A stretch of DNA of 64,000 nt from an uncultured Clostridia bacterium (GTDB lineage: Bacteria; Bacillota; Clostridia; Lachnospirales; Lachnospiraceae). This document shows, piece by piece, positions 6,969 to 15,532 of this stretch. Numbering within the stretch: the first letter of the stretch is position 1; every line of letters begins with the position of its first letter. The DNA is taken from positions 1 through 64,000 of the forward strand of contig CAOKDX010000005.1 in the NCBI GenBank assembly GCA_948467395.1. The letters are read 5' to 3'. The position numbers were made by a program, and so were the translations under genes. The notes under the pieces are model-generated. The model had not been told where the DNA came from and did no database searches. It saw only the letters and a list, made by a program, of their open reading frames with translations.

Positions 6969-9548
6969 CTAACCTCCAATCCGAACCTCTCCGGTTTCCA
7001 TTTCGTAATATTTTCCAAGATATTCATACGAAGTCTCTGAGGGAGAAACGGCTTCCCGTATGGAGATTTTCTGTCCGGGGTCCGAATGCTCTTTCAAATT
7101 TTTGATCAAATACTCTCCATACCCGGTCCATGCCAGGGACCGGCTGACGGAATGATTTTGATAGGAGACATAAATGACATAATTTGCAATGGTTTCTTCC
7201 TCGAGTCCGAGTTTTACTGCCAGCTGATCCTTTTTTCGGCGGCTGATCTCCTCTATATGAAACGGTTCGTTCTCCTGCTGATTTTCCCGGAGCTTCATAT
7301 GGTTTCGAAGCTCATCGGCATATTCGTTTATGGCTCGCCGGACGGTGCGCAGAACGGTGCGGTCCGGGCAGATGAAATCGTCCCGGAGGATGAGGCTGCG
7401 GATCTGCGCCAGATCTGCCTTGCTGCGGTTCCAGATAATATTTTTTTTCTCCCAGGTACATATATAATCACACAGTTCATTCATGGGAGAGGGGGAGTGG
7501 AAGGCGTTCAGTCTGAGTTTATCCTCCTTATCCGGGATGGTTCTGTTCTTTTCCACAAGCTTTTTGTACTGATCCATCTTGGCAGGATAGTGGTGGAGCA
7601 GGAACCAGGGAAGCTGTTTCACATATTTTCTCAATCCCTGATGCATGTGCCAGCGGATCCCTGTTTTGAGAAAATCAATTTCCTTTCCCTGATAGATCCG
7701 GAGCAGGGAGGCATAGTCAGAGTAAAGCTGCCGCACCTCTTCCTTTGTGGTGTAGTGATTCTCAATGCTGGTGGCGGCATTGGTGATTTCACCGATCCGG
7801 CTGTCCCGTGTCATGATTTCATATTCCACGATATGATCCGGTGTATATGGTTTTGGCTCGGCGGCCGTTTTATCCTCGATATCAAGGATAATCGGTTTCT
7901 CGATCTTCGAGCCGGCCAGCATGGGATCGTCGCACAGAAAGAATATATCCCCGTCGAAATCAGCGCCGCCCTGCTGGGGAGCGGAAATGTCATACATATT
8001 AAACATTACGATATCCTGATCTTTCAGGCAGCGGAACCATTTGTCAGTCAATTCGTTTTTTACGATCCTGGCCTTATTGACCTCGGAGGGATCCACCAGC
8101 GGGGAGCGAAAGGAAAGAATGCTGCCGCTGTCCAGAATACTGCTGTACAGCTCCCCCGCTCTCAGGCATCCCACTGGTTCTTCGCCGGCGGCATACTGCA
8201 GATAGCCGATCATATCGCCAACACCGGTATGATACAGACCGGAAGCATATATTTTCCCTATTTTTGCCTCGTTAATGGCTTTTTGCAATTTTCGGTATAT
8301 ATATTGTCTGACGGCAGGATCGGCGAGCATGGTATCATTGATAAGGGCGGCCTCCAGGTAACGGCTTTTGGGGGGCTGTTCCGATGAATCCGTAATGCCC
8401 AGATATTTATAGGTATAAAACGTATCGCCCTGGATGATCTTCTCAAAGAGACGGGTGGTGTATCTTGCCAGCCGGATTATCTTTCCGTCATGGGTGCTGT
8501 CCAGAATGTCATAGTCCGCATTCTCCCTGTCCTCCCAATAGCTGATATAGTCGGGATTCCACAGACCCAGACACTGCAGGTACTGGAAGTTCATCCGCGT
8601 ATACCGGCTGATCTGCCGGATATGGTGGCTGTATTTGCTGATGCCAAGTTTAAACTGATATTTCTTCAGCGTCTCCATATAGGCGGTCCACGCCTGATCT
8701 CCATATTTCTCCCAGAATATCCCATGACCTTTGAACATGGAAATGTTCCAGATACAGTCAATGGTGTCGATGGGATGGCTGTGGCCGTAAATGTCCGTGA
8801 TGGCGTCGTATCCCCATTCCCTGAGCATCTGCCGGAACGGCATGTATACGGAATATCCTTTGATAAAGGGAAGACGGACCTGTGCTCCCGCCGCATCGTA
8901 ATCAAGACCGAGCTCCTTTCGCATATGCTCCATAAATTCGTGCTCGTGGCAGCCGCAGCCGTCAAATGGGGAGATTTCCAGATCCTTACAGCCCTCCTGG
9001 ATCTCCCTTCTCCCGTCCTTCGTTATGACATATTTGATGTACTGGTCTGGCAGGATTTTTTTGTATTCATCTATAATCACGATATTTGGCATATAGTGAT
9101 GGAGCAGGGTACACGAACTGAATACGAGGCACCGGGCCGCCTCGTATTTCGAAATGACACAGCGGCTGGTTTCAATATCCATCTGGGTGGCGGCATATAA
9201 ATCGTCATACATGCTGTCACAAATAAATGCGGTGATGCCGGCCTTTGCCTGGGACGCTGATTTTCCGAAACGTCGGAAGTGGATTCCATTGCAGCAGAAG
9301 CCTTCCCTTAGAAGTTTGCGCAGGTCGCTTTCCTGCTTTGGATTCTTCTTTGCGGTTACCAGGATCATCTCACTGATATGCTCCGATGGCCTGCCCCGGA
9401 GCCGTTCAATCTGATCGAAGAGAAGGGAGGGCTCCTGCGTTGTCAGATACCCCTTTTCCATTTCTTCATTTCGGCGGATGGTGATATCAAAGTGCTGTAA
9501 GATAATTTCTTTAATTGGAATTTTAAGCAGTGTATACTGTTTTGCCAT
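6969..9548 (-). CDS. Single-chain two-barrel RNA polymerase, YonO / QDE-1 (RdRP) superfamily
   Basis: The 859-residue product carries the catalytic signature D530-F-D-G-D534, preceded by GGA, which matches the DbDGD metal-binding loop of the two-barrel RNA polymerase superfamily (eukaryotic RdRPs such as QDE-1, phage YonO, and distantly the beta-prime subunit). Other family-like pieces appear in the right order: FGKSASQAKAG at 94-104, like the SSSQLR block of plant RDRs; ARCLVFSS downstream; and SFRSPLVDPSEVNKARIV some 45 residues before the DFDGD, like the conserved NPxxHPGDIR block. The family makes RNA from DNA (YonO) or RNA templates. The start at 9548 has AAAGGATG upstream. It is first in the leftward operon and under a LexA-box promoter. 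Template preference cannot be told from sequence. Confidence 0.8.
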   Translation of the reverse strand: MAKQYTLLKIPIKEIILQHFDITIRRNEEMEKGYLTTQEPSLLFDQIERLRGRPSEHISEMILVTAKKNPKQESDLRKLLREGFCCNGIHFRRFGKSASQAKAGITAFICDSMYDDLYAATQMDIETSRCVISKYEAARCLVFSSCTLLHHYMPNIVIIDEYKKILPDQYIKYVITKDGRREIQEGCKDLEISPFDGCGCHEHEFMEHMRKELGLDYDAAGAQVRLPFIKGYSVYMPFRQMLREWGYDAITDIYGHSHPIDTIDCIWNISMFKGHGIFWEKYGDQAWTAYMETLKKYQFKLGISKYSHHIRQISRYTRMNFQYLQCLGLWNPDYISYWEDRENADYDILDSTHDGKIIRLARYTTRLFEKIIQGDTFYTYKYLGITDSSEQPPKSRYLEAALINDTMLADPAVRQYIYRKLQKAINEAKIGKIYASGLYHTGVGDMIGYLQYAAGEEPVGCLRAGELYSSILDSGSILSFRSPLVDPSEVNKARIVKNELTDKWFRCLKDQDIVMFNMYDISAPQQGGADFDGDIFFLCDDPMLAGSKIEKPIILDIEDKTAAEPKPYTPDHIVEYEIMTRDSRIGEITNAATSIENHYTTKEEVRQLYSDYASLLRIYQGKEIDFLKTGIRWHMHQGLRKYVKQLPWFLLHHYPAKMDQYKKLVEKNRTIPDKEDKLRLNAFHSPSPMNELCDYICTWEKKNIIWNRSKADLAQIRSLILRDDFICPDRTVLRTVRRAINEYADELRNHMKLRENQQENEPFHIEEISRRKKDQLAVKLGLEEETIANYVIYVSYQNHSVSRSLAWTGYGEYLIKNLKEHSDPGQKISIREAVSPSETSYEYLGKYYEMETGEVRIGG

Positions 9549-9619
9549 GTGTTTTCATCCTTTCTTTGCTGATCTTATACTATATATTTCTCTTTTTGAG
9601 CGTGATTTTTTCAAAAAAC

Positions 9620-9648
9620 AGAATATATGTTCGAAAATAAGTTGACAA
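9620..9648 (-). promoter_or_regulatory. Promoter of the RNA polymerase operon with LexA-like box
   Basis: Reading the minus strand, TTGTCA (9648-9643) and TATTCT (9625-9620) are 17 bases apart. Plus-strand GAATATATGTTC at 9621-9632 overlaps the -10 region and spacer; it differs from the Gram-positive LexA consensus GAAC-N4-GTTC at one base of the left half and is followed by the consensus outer G. LexA bound here would block transcription until DNA damage. Confidence 0.65.
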
Positions 9649-9670
9649 GACAGAACAAATGTTCTATAAT
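9642..9670 (+). promoter_or_regulatory. Promoter of the sigma factor gene with LexA box between -35 and -10
   Basis: TTGACA (9642-9647) and TATAAT (9665-9670) are both perfect consensus with a 17-base spacer. The spacer contains GAACAAATGTTC at 9653-9664, a full match to GAAC-RNRY-GTTC, the SOS box of Firmicutes. The -35 element overlaps that of the opposite promoter, so both arms of the element share one regulatory core of about 50 bases. Confidence 0.8.
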
Positions 9671-9705
9671 TGGGTTGAGATCAAAACAGAAGAGGAGGTA
9701 GCAAC

Positions 9706-10254
9706 ATGGAAGAGATCCTGACTGCTTATTATGAAAACAATGCCCATAAGCTTCGCAGGCTGGTAGACCAGATCCTGAAACGGTTCGGGAGGGTATCAGA
9801 CAGGGAGGATTTTTATTCTCTGGCAAATGAAGTGTTTGCGGAGGTTTTAAAAAAATATGACAGAACCCGGTCATTTGATGCATTTTTATATTCATGCCTA
9901 TGCAACCGGATAAAAAGTGAGATCCGCCGGCGCAGCAGACAAAAAAGGAGAGCAGATCTTTTGACGGTCTCTCTGGATGTCCCTGTAGAGGGAGCGGAGG
10001 AGCTGGTTCTGGCAGATGTGCTGGCGGACCGGTTTGACCTGGAAAAAGAGGTGATTGGAGAGGATAGCAATGAGGCTGTGCAGATTCAGAAGTATCTGTA
10101 CCGGCTCTCCAGAAGGCAGAGGGAGGTTGTCCTTCTTCTGGCGGAGTCCTATCGCGCCGGCGAGGTCCAGCAGATTCTGCACATGACGCGGAAGGAATAC
10201 GCAGATGCGTTGTCCGGTATCCGGTCTTATGAAAATATATCGGTGCTTTTTTAA
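9706..10254 (+). CDS. Sigma-70-like RNA polymerase sigma factor of the phage-derived element
   Basis: The 182-residue product has the two-domain layout of group 4 / phage-type sigma factors. Region 2 spans about residues 25-85, with DREDFYSLANEVFAEVLKKY and a basic NRIKSEIRRRSRQKRR end that would contact core polymerase and the -10 DNA. A region 4 helix-turn-helix is at about 130-175, with LSRRQREVVLLLAE followed by a recognition-type helix. The start follows GAGGAGGTAGCAAC. It is transcribed divergently from the RNA polymerase gene from a perfect sigma-A promoter covered by a LexA box. It most likely redirects host core polymerase to element promoters; whether it works with the element's own enzyme is open. 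Confidence 0.8.
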   Translation: MEEILTAYYENNAHKLRRLVDQILKRFGRVSDREDFYSLANEVFAEVLKKYDRTRSFDAFLYSCLCNRIKSEIRRRSRQKRRADLLTVSLDVPVEGAEELVLADVLADRFDLEKEVIGEDSNEAVQIQKYLYRLSRRQREVVLLLAESYRAGEVQQILHMTRKEYADALSGIRSYENISVLF

Positions 10255-10345
10255 CAGCCTGGCATACACGAAACAGCAGATTCAAAATCCTCCGGGGGTT
10301 TAAAACTGGCATCGTTGAGCCAGATGAGAAAGGATGTGAAAGAAA

Positions 10346-11776
10346 ATGGATTTATTGAGAGACAGAAGAGTAAAGGATGCTTATATGAACTCTACCATAC
10401 AAAATATGTTGACCAGGGGTGAGCTGAGAGGGGACCATCCCCAGCAGAGAAAACCGGATCAATGGAATAAGCATGACAAAGACGGACTGATTGTAACAGT
10501 TCTCAGAGGGGAAGATATCGATTCCATCAAAGTATGTGAACAGCTGACAGAGCAGGGCGTTGTCTTATGGGTAATTGACGGTCTCCAGAGACTTACTGTT
10601 CTGAACAGTTACCGAAACGGTACATTTAAACTTGGAAAGGGGATCGAATATCCCATCCTTTCGTATCAGAGAGTGAAGAAAGACAACAGGGGAAAGATTC
10701 TGAAGGATGAGGAGGAGAATTATGTGTATGAGGTCAATAAGATCGACCTGTGCGGGAAGGGCTATGAAGATCTTCCCCTGGAGTTAAAGGAGAGATTTGA
10801 TAATTATAAGATTGATGTGGTTAAACATCTGGACTGTTCAGACGAAGAGATTGGCTATCACATAAGGCGGTATAACAGGCAGATTTCTATGAATGCCTCT
10901 CAGAATGCGGTGACTTATATGGACAACATTGCCGGGGCGGTAAAGCGGATTTCCTTGAATCACCGGTTTTTCCGGGAGTATGATATATATACAGAACGGG
11001 AGAAGAGTAATGGGACGATTGAGCGGATAGTGATTGAATCGGTTATGTGTATGTATCACCTGGATCACTGGCAGAAGCAGAGCCGCAGGATGGCGGCATA
11101 TCTCAATGAGTTTTCCCGGAAAGAAGAATTTGAGAGACTGGGTGACAATTTAGAACGTCTGGGGAAGATTTACAGGGAAGAATTTCGAACAGTGTTTACT
11201 TCCGGAGATTCCTTTATCTGGTTCACTCTCTTTGACCGGTTTACGGCCCTGCCTTTCGTGGATACGGACTTCGCGAAATTTCTCACAGCATTTCAGGGCG
11301 GACTGTGCGGTAAAAGACCGGAGGACGAGCGGCTTTATGGGACGGACAGAAAGAAACCAATAAAGGATAAAACAGTGGTGGAAAAGAGACTGAGATATCT
11401 TGAGACACGGATGTATGAATTTCTACATATAAAAAAGGAAGATATGAAAGAGCTGGATATCCTCTCGTTTATTCAGGCTCATGTAGATCGAGCTGTAACG
11501 AGAGAAGATATGGAACAGTACGAAGAGGTTCTGGATGTCCTGACGATGGGGGTGGATCATGCTTCTCCGTTGCTGGACAGGCGGAACAGGCCGTCACTGA
11601 CTGCCCTTGTGGCGTATTCCTTTCAGACTGACATAGATCTGGATCACTGGATCATCGGTTATTTTGAGCGAAACCATTCTTTCCTGACGGACCAGAGGGA
11701 TAATTATATCCGGATGCGGGAGGATCTGGACAAGTATGAAAAGAGAAAAGCCGCCCGCCGTCCGGCTGCCGGATAA
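10346..11776 (+). CDS. DUF262 (ParB/sulfiredoxin-fold) protein
   Basis: The 476-residue product has the DUF262 signature IDGLQRLT at residues 77-84, a variant of the usual DGQQRLT, with an upstream R-x-P-x-Q-W element (35-40) and a central helical region. DUF262 domains share the ParB-like nucleotide-hydrolysing or nicking fold, as in GmrSD-type restriction enzymes. The usual C-terminal HNH nuclease (DUF1524) is not visible here; instead there is a charged helical end (KYEKRKAARR). It follows the sigma gene by 91 bases and probably shares the LexA-controlled promoter. Similar DUF262 proteins occur in large phages. The biochemical role is unknown. Confidence 0.7.
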   Translation: MDLLRDRRVKDAYMNSTIQNMLTRGELRGDHPQQRKPDQWNKHDKDGLIVTVLRGEDIDSIKVCEQLTEQGVVLWVIDGLQRLTVLNSYRNGTFKLGKGIEYPILSYQRVKKDNRGKILKDEEENYVYEVNKIDLCGKGYEDLPLELKERFDNYKIDVVKHLDCSDEEIGYHIRRYNRQISMNASQNAVTYMDNIAGAVKRISLNHRFFREYDIYTEREKSNGTIERIVIESVMCMYHLDHWQKQSRRMAAYLNEFSRKEEFERLGDNLERLGKIYREEFRTVFTSGDSFIWFTLFDRFTALPFVDTDFAKFLTAFQGGLCGKRPEDERLYGTDRKKPIKDKTVVEKRLRYLETRMYEFLHIKKEDMKELDILSFIQAHVDRAVTREDMEQYEEVLDVLTMGVDHASPLLDRRNRPSLTALVAYSFQTDIDLDHWIIGYFERNHSFLTDQRDNYIRMREDLDKYEKRKAARRPAAG

Positions 11777-11809
11777 AACAATGATAGTTCCTGTTCTTTT
11801 TTCAATTCC

Positions 11810-11838
11810 TTGACAAATAGTATATTATAGGATAAAAT
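11810..11838 (+). promoter_or_regulatory. Promoter of the fatty acid synthesis operon
   Basis: TTGACA (11810-11815) and TAAAAT (11833-11838) are 17 bases apart, about 100 bases before acpP. Just downstream lies an inverted repeat AATAAC-N7-GTTATT (11839-11857), overlapping the expected transcription start, which could be an operator for a fatty-acid regulator. It does not match the FapR palindrome I know. Confidence 0.7.
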
Positions 11839-11939
11839 AATAACGATTCAGGTTATTTGATCTTATTAGTCCCCGCATTTCCGTTATCAGGACAGTGAAT
11901 GCCGGACTATAAAATAAAAGCAAAAAGGAGAATAGTATT

Positions 11940-12170
11940 ATGTTAGAAAAAATGCAGGAACTTATCGCAGATCAGTTAAGTGTAGATGCAGACAGCATTA
12001 CTGAGGCATCTTCTTTCAAAGATGATTTGGGAGCAGATTCCCTCGACCTTTATGAGCTGATCATGGCTCTGGAGGAGGAGTATGATGTCGAAATCCCTAC
12101 AGACGATCTGGAAAGTATCAATACTGTAGGTGACGTAATTAATTTCCTGAAAGAAAAAGGTGTAGAGTAA
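11940..12170 (+). CDS. acpP: Acyl carrier protein
   Basis: The 76-residue acidic product has the phosphopantetheine attachment motif [10 protein letters not shown] with Ser34 as the modified residue. Length and acidity ([20 protein letters not shown]) are those of a type II fatty acid synthase carrier protein. It is the first gene of the fab operon. The start has AAAGGAGAATAGT upstream. Confidence 0.95.
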   Translation: MLEKMQELIADQLSVDADSITEASSFKDDLGADSLDLYELIMALEEEYDVEIPTDDLESINTVGDVINFLKEKGVE

Positions 12171-12301
12171 ACGCAAAAGCACATAAGTCTGGCGACAGAC
12201 CACGAACTGACACCAGGAAAGGCATCCATTCTGTGCCTTACCCTGGTGTTACTTGTTATAAAGAGACAAGAGTAAAAAAGCGCAAGCGATTGGAGGAAAA
12301 G

Positions 12302-13237
12302 ATGGGTAAGATTGCATTTGTATTCCCTGGACAGGGAGCACAGGCGGTGGGAATGGGAAAGGATGTTTATGATCATTCCGAGACAGCCAGGGAGGTATTC
12401 GAAAAAGCGGGCGAGGCAGTTGGATTGGACCTGAAGGCTCTCTGTTTTGAAGATAATAACGATATTAATATTACGGAGTATACGCAGGTTTGTCTTCTGA
12501 CAACAAGTGTTGCCATTATGGAAGTGATCCGGGAGAGGGGAATCCGGCCGGATGTGGCAGCAGGACAGAGCCTTGGGGAATATGGTGCGCTGGTGGCAGT
12601 AGGAGCCATGAATTTTATTGATGCTGCCAAGGCTGTCCGCAAGAGAGGGATCTTTATGCAGGAAGAGGTTCCGGCAGGAGAGGGCGGAATGGCAGCCATT
12701 CTTGGTATGAATGCAGATGAGATTGATGCTGTTATCGCTGATATGGAGGATGTTCAGTGCGCCAACTACAATTGTCCGGGACAGATCGTCATCTCGGGAA
12801 AGACAGAGCAGGTAGCTCTTGCGGCGGAGAAATTAAAGGAGGCGGGGGCTCGGAGGGCAGTAATCCTGAATGTCAGCGGACCGTTTCATTCCAGCCTTCT
12901 TTCCGGTGCCGGTGAGAAGCTGGAAAAGGTTCTGGATGAACTGACCATCAGCAAACCTCAAATTCCTTATGTGGCTAATGTCAATGCCAGCTACATTACA
13001 GAACAGGAAGACATCAAACCGCTACTGGTGCAGCAGGTTAGTAATTCCGTGCGATGGCAGCAGTCGGTGGAGACAATGGTGGCAAATGGCGTGGATACTT
13101 TTATCGAGATCGGTCCAGGAAAGACCCTTGCCGGATTCAATAAGAAGATTGGTAAGGCCATCGGAAAGGAACTGACTACATATAACGTGAGCACAATGGA
13201 AGAGATAGATGCTTTAGCTGCCGCATTGGCAGAATAA
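12302..13237 (+). CDS. fabD: Malonyl-CoA:ACP transacylase
   Basis: The 311-residue enzyme moves malonyl from CoA to ACP, giving the extender unit for fatty acid synthesis. The nucleophile motif GQSLGEY places Ser90, the catalytic histidine is H196 in GPFHSSLL, and the N-terminal VFPGQGAQ oxyanion loop is present. The start at 12302 is chosen because TTGGAGGAAAAG lies directly upstream; the longer frame from 12233 would translate through it. It lies between acpP and fabG. Confidence 0.95.
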   Translation: MGKIAFVFPGQGAQAVGMGKDVYDHSETAREVFEKAGEAVGLDLKALCFEDNNDINITEYTQVCLLTTSVAIMEVIRERGIRPDVAAGQSLGEYGALVAVGAMNFIDAAKAVRKRGIFMQEEVPAGEGGMAAILGMNADEIDAVIADMEDVQCANYNCPGQIVISGKTEQVALAAEKLKEAGARRAVILNVSGPFHSSLLSGAGEKLEKVLDELTISKPQIPYVANVNASYITEQEDIKPLLVQQVSNSVRWQQSVETMVANGVDTFIEIGPGKTLAGFNKKIGKAIGKELTTYNVSTMEEIDALAAALAE

Positions 13238-13252
13238 AATGGGAGATGGATC

Positions 13253-13996
13253 ATGATTTTAGAAGATAAAATTGCAGTAGTTACAGGTGCCGGCCGTGGC
13301 ATCGGCCGGGGTATTGCACTGGCACTGGCCAGAGAGGGCGCATTTGTTGTTGTTAATTATAATGGCTCAAAGGAGTGCGCAGAGAGTGTCGTGGCTGAGA
13401 TTGAAGAAAACGGCGGCAGGGCGTCAGCAATCCAGTGTAATGTCAGTGATTTTGAGGCCGCGAAGGATTTTTATGCGGGGATTGTCAAAGAGTATGGAAG
13501 AATTGATATTCTGGTCAACAATGCCGGCATTACCAGGGATAATCTCATTATGAAAATGTCAGAGGAAGAGTTTTCGGATGTGATCCAGACCAATCTGGCA
13601 GGCACTTTCAATGGGGTGAAGTTTGTGACACGGCCGATGATGAAGCAGAGATCTGGTCATATTATCAATATTGCTTCTGTCTCCGGCGTTACCGGCAATA
13701 TGGGACAGGCCAATTATTCGGCGTCCAAGGCGGGGGTTATCGGTCTGACGAAGGCTGCGGCGAAGGAGCTGGCATCCCGCAACATTACAGTGAATGCCAT
13801 TGCCCCGGGATTTATTGCCACAGATATGACGGATAAGCTTTCTGATGCAGTAAAGGAAGAGGCATGTAAGACAATACCGCTGAAGGAATTTGGCAGGGTC
13901 GAAGACGTAGCAGAGGCTGTTGTATTTCTTGCCTCAGACAGGGCCCGTTATATTACGGGACAGGTACTCTGCGTAGACGGCGGACTCGCCATGTGA
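13253..13996 (+). CDS. fabG: 3-oxoacyl-ACP reductase
   Basis: The 247-residue short-chain dehydrogenase has the NADPH-binding [10 protein letters not shown] motif near the N-terminus, the NNAG motif at 89-92, and the catalytic set S142, Y155 and K159 (YSASKAG). It performs the first reduction in each elongation cycle. A GGGAGATGG site precedes the ATG. It follows fabD by 15 bases and was probably co-transcribed with it. Length is typical. Confidence 0.95.
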   Translation: MILEDKIAVVTGAGRGIGRGIALALAREGAFVVVNYNGSKECAESVVAEIEENGGRASAIQCNVSDFEAAKDFYAGIVKEYGRIDILVNNAGITRDNLIMKMSEEEFSDVIQTNLAGTFNGVKFVTRPMMKQRSGHIINIASVSGVTGNMGQANYSASKAGVIGLTKAAAKELASRNITVNAIAPGFIATDMTDKLSDAVKEEACKTIPLKEFGRVEDVAEAVVFLASDRARYITGQVLCVDGGLAM

Positions 13997-14008
13997 CTAA
14001 AACAGTGA

Positions 14009-14059
14009 GCCGGGTAAAAACAGATGTCATGCTTGCATGAACAGCTGTTTTTACCCGGC
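14009..14059 (+). other. Long stem-loop between fabG and fabF
   Basis: Arms GCCGGGTAAAAACAG (14009-14023) and CTGTTTTTACCCGGC (14045-14059) are perfectly complementary over 15 bases. The inner part TCATGC-T-GCATGA extends the stem. No T-run follows, so it may act in RNA processing, stability or partial termination rather than as a strong terminator. Confidence 0.7.
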
Positions 14060-14067
14060 GAACGTCC

Positions 14068-14149
14068 ATCATGAGTAACGGAGCGGAACCGAAGGAGACG
14101 CGGGAGTTACGAAGGATGGAGGGCTGCGGGAGCGGCGAAGCAGCGGCAG
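14068..14149 (+). repeat. GC-rich 82-bp repeat, copy 1
   Basis: This 82-base sequence starts ATCATGAGTAACGGAGCGG and ends GCAGCGGCAG. It recurs 107 bases downstream with about one mismatch. It is rich in purines and GC, with short internal inverted segments, and contains a short open frame (MSNGAEPKETRELRR) that is probably accidental. Confidence 0.75.
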
Positions 14150-14174
14150 CCCGTGTTTTAGTCAGGCAAGGCCG

Positions 14175-14256
14175 ATCATGAGTAACGGAGCGGAACCGAA
14201 GGAGACGCGGGAGTTACGAAGGATGGAGGGCTGCGGGAGCGGCGGAGCAGCGGCAG
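14175..14256 (+). repeat. GC-rich 82-bp repeat, copy 2
   Basis: Second copy of the 82-base unit found at 14068, ending 28 bases before the fabF start. The pair separates fabG from fabF and may be an interspersed element of the genome; other copies are not seen in the window. Confidence 0.75.
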
Positions 14257-14284
14257 AAACATAGAATAATTATGGAGGTATATC

Positions 14285-15517
14285 ATGAGTAGACGAGTAG
14301 TCATTACGGGTCTCGGTGCGGTGACCCCGATCGGAAACAATGTGGAAGAATTTTGGGAAAACATTAAGAAAGGAACGGTTGGGATCGGCCCCATCACCAA
14401 ATTTGACACAACGGATTACAAGGCGCATCTGGGAGCAGAGGTGAAGGATTTTGACCCGACTTCCGTGATCGACAAAAAAGCGGCACGGAGGATGGAAGAT
14501 TTCTCACAGTACGCAGTGGTTGCGGCTAAAGAAGCACTGGATGACAGCGGACTGGATATGGAGAAGGAGGATGCATTCCGTGTCGGCGTCAGCGTGGGAT
14601 GCGGCATAGGAAGCCTGCAGTGCGTACAGACGAATTACAAGAAGCTGATGGAAAAGGGACCGAACCGGGTAGCGCCTCTTATGATCCCCATGCTGATTTC
14701 CAATATGGCGGCAGGCAATATTTCCATCCAGTTTGGATTAAAGGGGAAGAACATCAATGTGGTGACAGCTTGTGCGACAGGCAATCACAACATTGGTGAG
14801 GGATTCCGCTCCATCCAGTATGGAGAGGCGGATGTCATGCTTGCCGGGGGCGCAGAGGGTGCCATTACGGAGATTGGACTGGCGGGCTTTACCGGTTTAA
14901 ATGCACTGACTACTTCGGAAGATCCGCTGAGGGCCTCGATTCCTTTTGATGCCGACCGAAGCGGTTTTGTTATGGGTGAGGGTGCTGGCATTGTTGTGCT
15001 GGAGGAGCTGGAGCATGCCAAGAAGCGAGGGGCACGCATTTATGCGGAGGTGATCGGATATGGTGCCACCAGTGATGCCCATCATCTTACTGCTCCTATT
15101 GAAGACGGAAGCGGAGACGCCAAAGCTATCGAATATGCGCTGCAGGATGCGGGAATCCAGCCCGAGGAAGTGGATTATTTCAATGCTCATGGGACAAGTA
15201 CCCCGATGAACGATGCTTTTGAGACCAAGGCAATTAAGCTGGCAATGGGACAGGCGGCATATCATTGCAAGGTGAGCTCTACGAAATCTATGGTAGGACA
15301 TCTTCTGGGAGCTGCCGGAGGAGTCGAGACGATTGCGTGTGTAAAGTCCATTGAAGAGGGGTATGTCCACAAAAATGCGGGTCTTACGAATCAGGATCCA
15401 GAGTGCGATCTTGATTGTGTGAAAGAAGGCATTGAAATGGATGTGAATGTGGCTGTCAGTAATTCTCTGGGCTTTGGCGGACACAATGCCGTTCTTGTAT
15501 TTAGAAAATATGAGTAG
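14285..15517 (+). CDS. fabF: 3-oxoacyl-ACP synthase II
   Basis: The 410-residue condensing enzyme has the active cysteine C163 in VTACATGNHN, the first catalytic histidine in NAHGTSTPMND (about 303) and the second in SMVGHLLGAAGG (about 340), with the closing GFGGHN loop near the end. It extends acyl-ACP with malonyl-ACP. A ATGGAGGTATATC site precedes the ATG. It is separated from fabG by about 290 bases holding a stem-loop and two 82-base repeats, then followed closely by fabZ. Confidence 0.95.
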   Translation: MSRRVVITGLGAVTPIGNNVEEFWENIKKGTVGIGPITKFDTTDYKAHLGAEVKDFDPTSVIDKKAARRMEDFSQYAVVAAKEALDDSGLDMEKEDAFRVGVSVGCGIGSLQCVQTNYKKLMEKGPNRVAPLMIPMLISNMAAGNISIQFGLKGKNINVVTACATGNHNIGEGFRSIQYGEADVMLAGGAEGAITEIGLAGFTGLNALTTSEDPLRASIPFDADRSGFVMGEGAGIVVLEELEHAKKRGARIYAEVIGYGATSDAHHLTAPIEDGSGDAKAIEYALQDAGIQPEEVDYFNAHGTSTPMNDAFETKAIKLAMGQAAYHCKVSSTKSMVGHLLGAAGGVETIACVKSIEEGYVHKNAGLTNQDPECDLDCVKEGIEMDVNVAVSNSLGFGGHNAVLVFRKYE

Positions 15518-15532
15518 GGGAGGATGGATACC

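Noticed and set aside
7086..8387. Long open frame on the plus strand opposite the RNA polymerase gene
   Set aside because: It is a shadow of the real minus-strand gene: it has no ribosome binding site, and its composition is what reverse-complementing that gene would give.
9611..10312. Open frames opposite the sigma factor gene
   Set aside because: Pro/Cys/Arg-rich translation typical of an antisense frame, crossing the promoter region; no ribosome binding site.
12233..12301. Extended N-terminus of FabD
   Set aside because: The frame runs through a strong ribosome binding site just before the ATG at 12302; homologues start at MGKIAFVFPGQGAQ.
15524..15532. First ATG of fabZ
   Set aside because: It abuts the ribosome binding site without spacing; the next ATG at 15533 is better placed.
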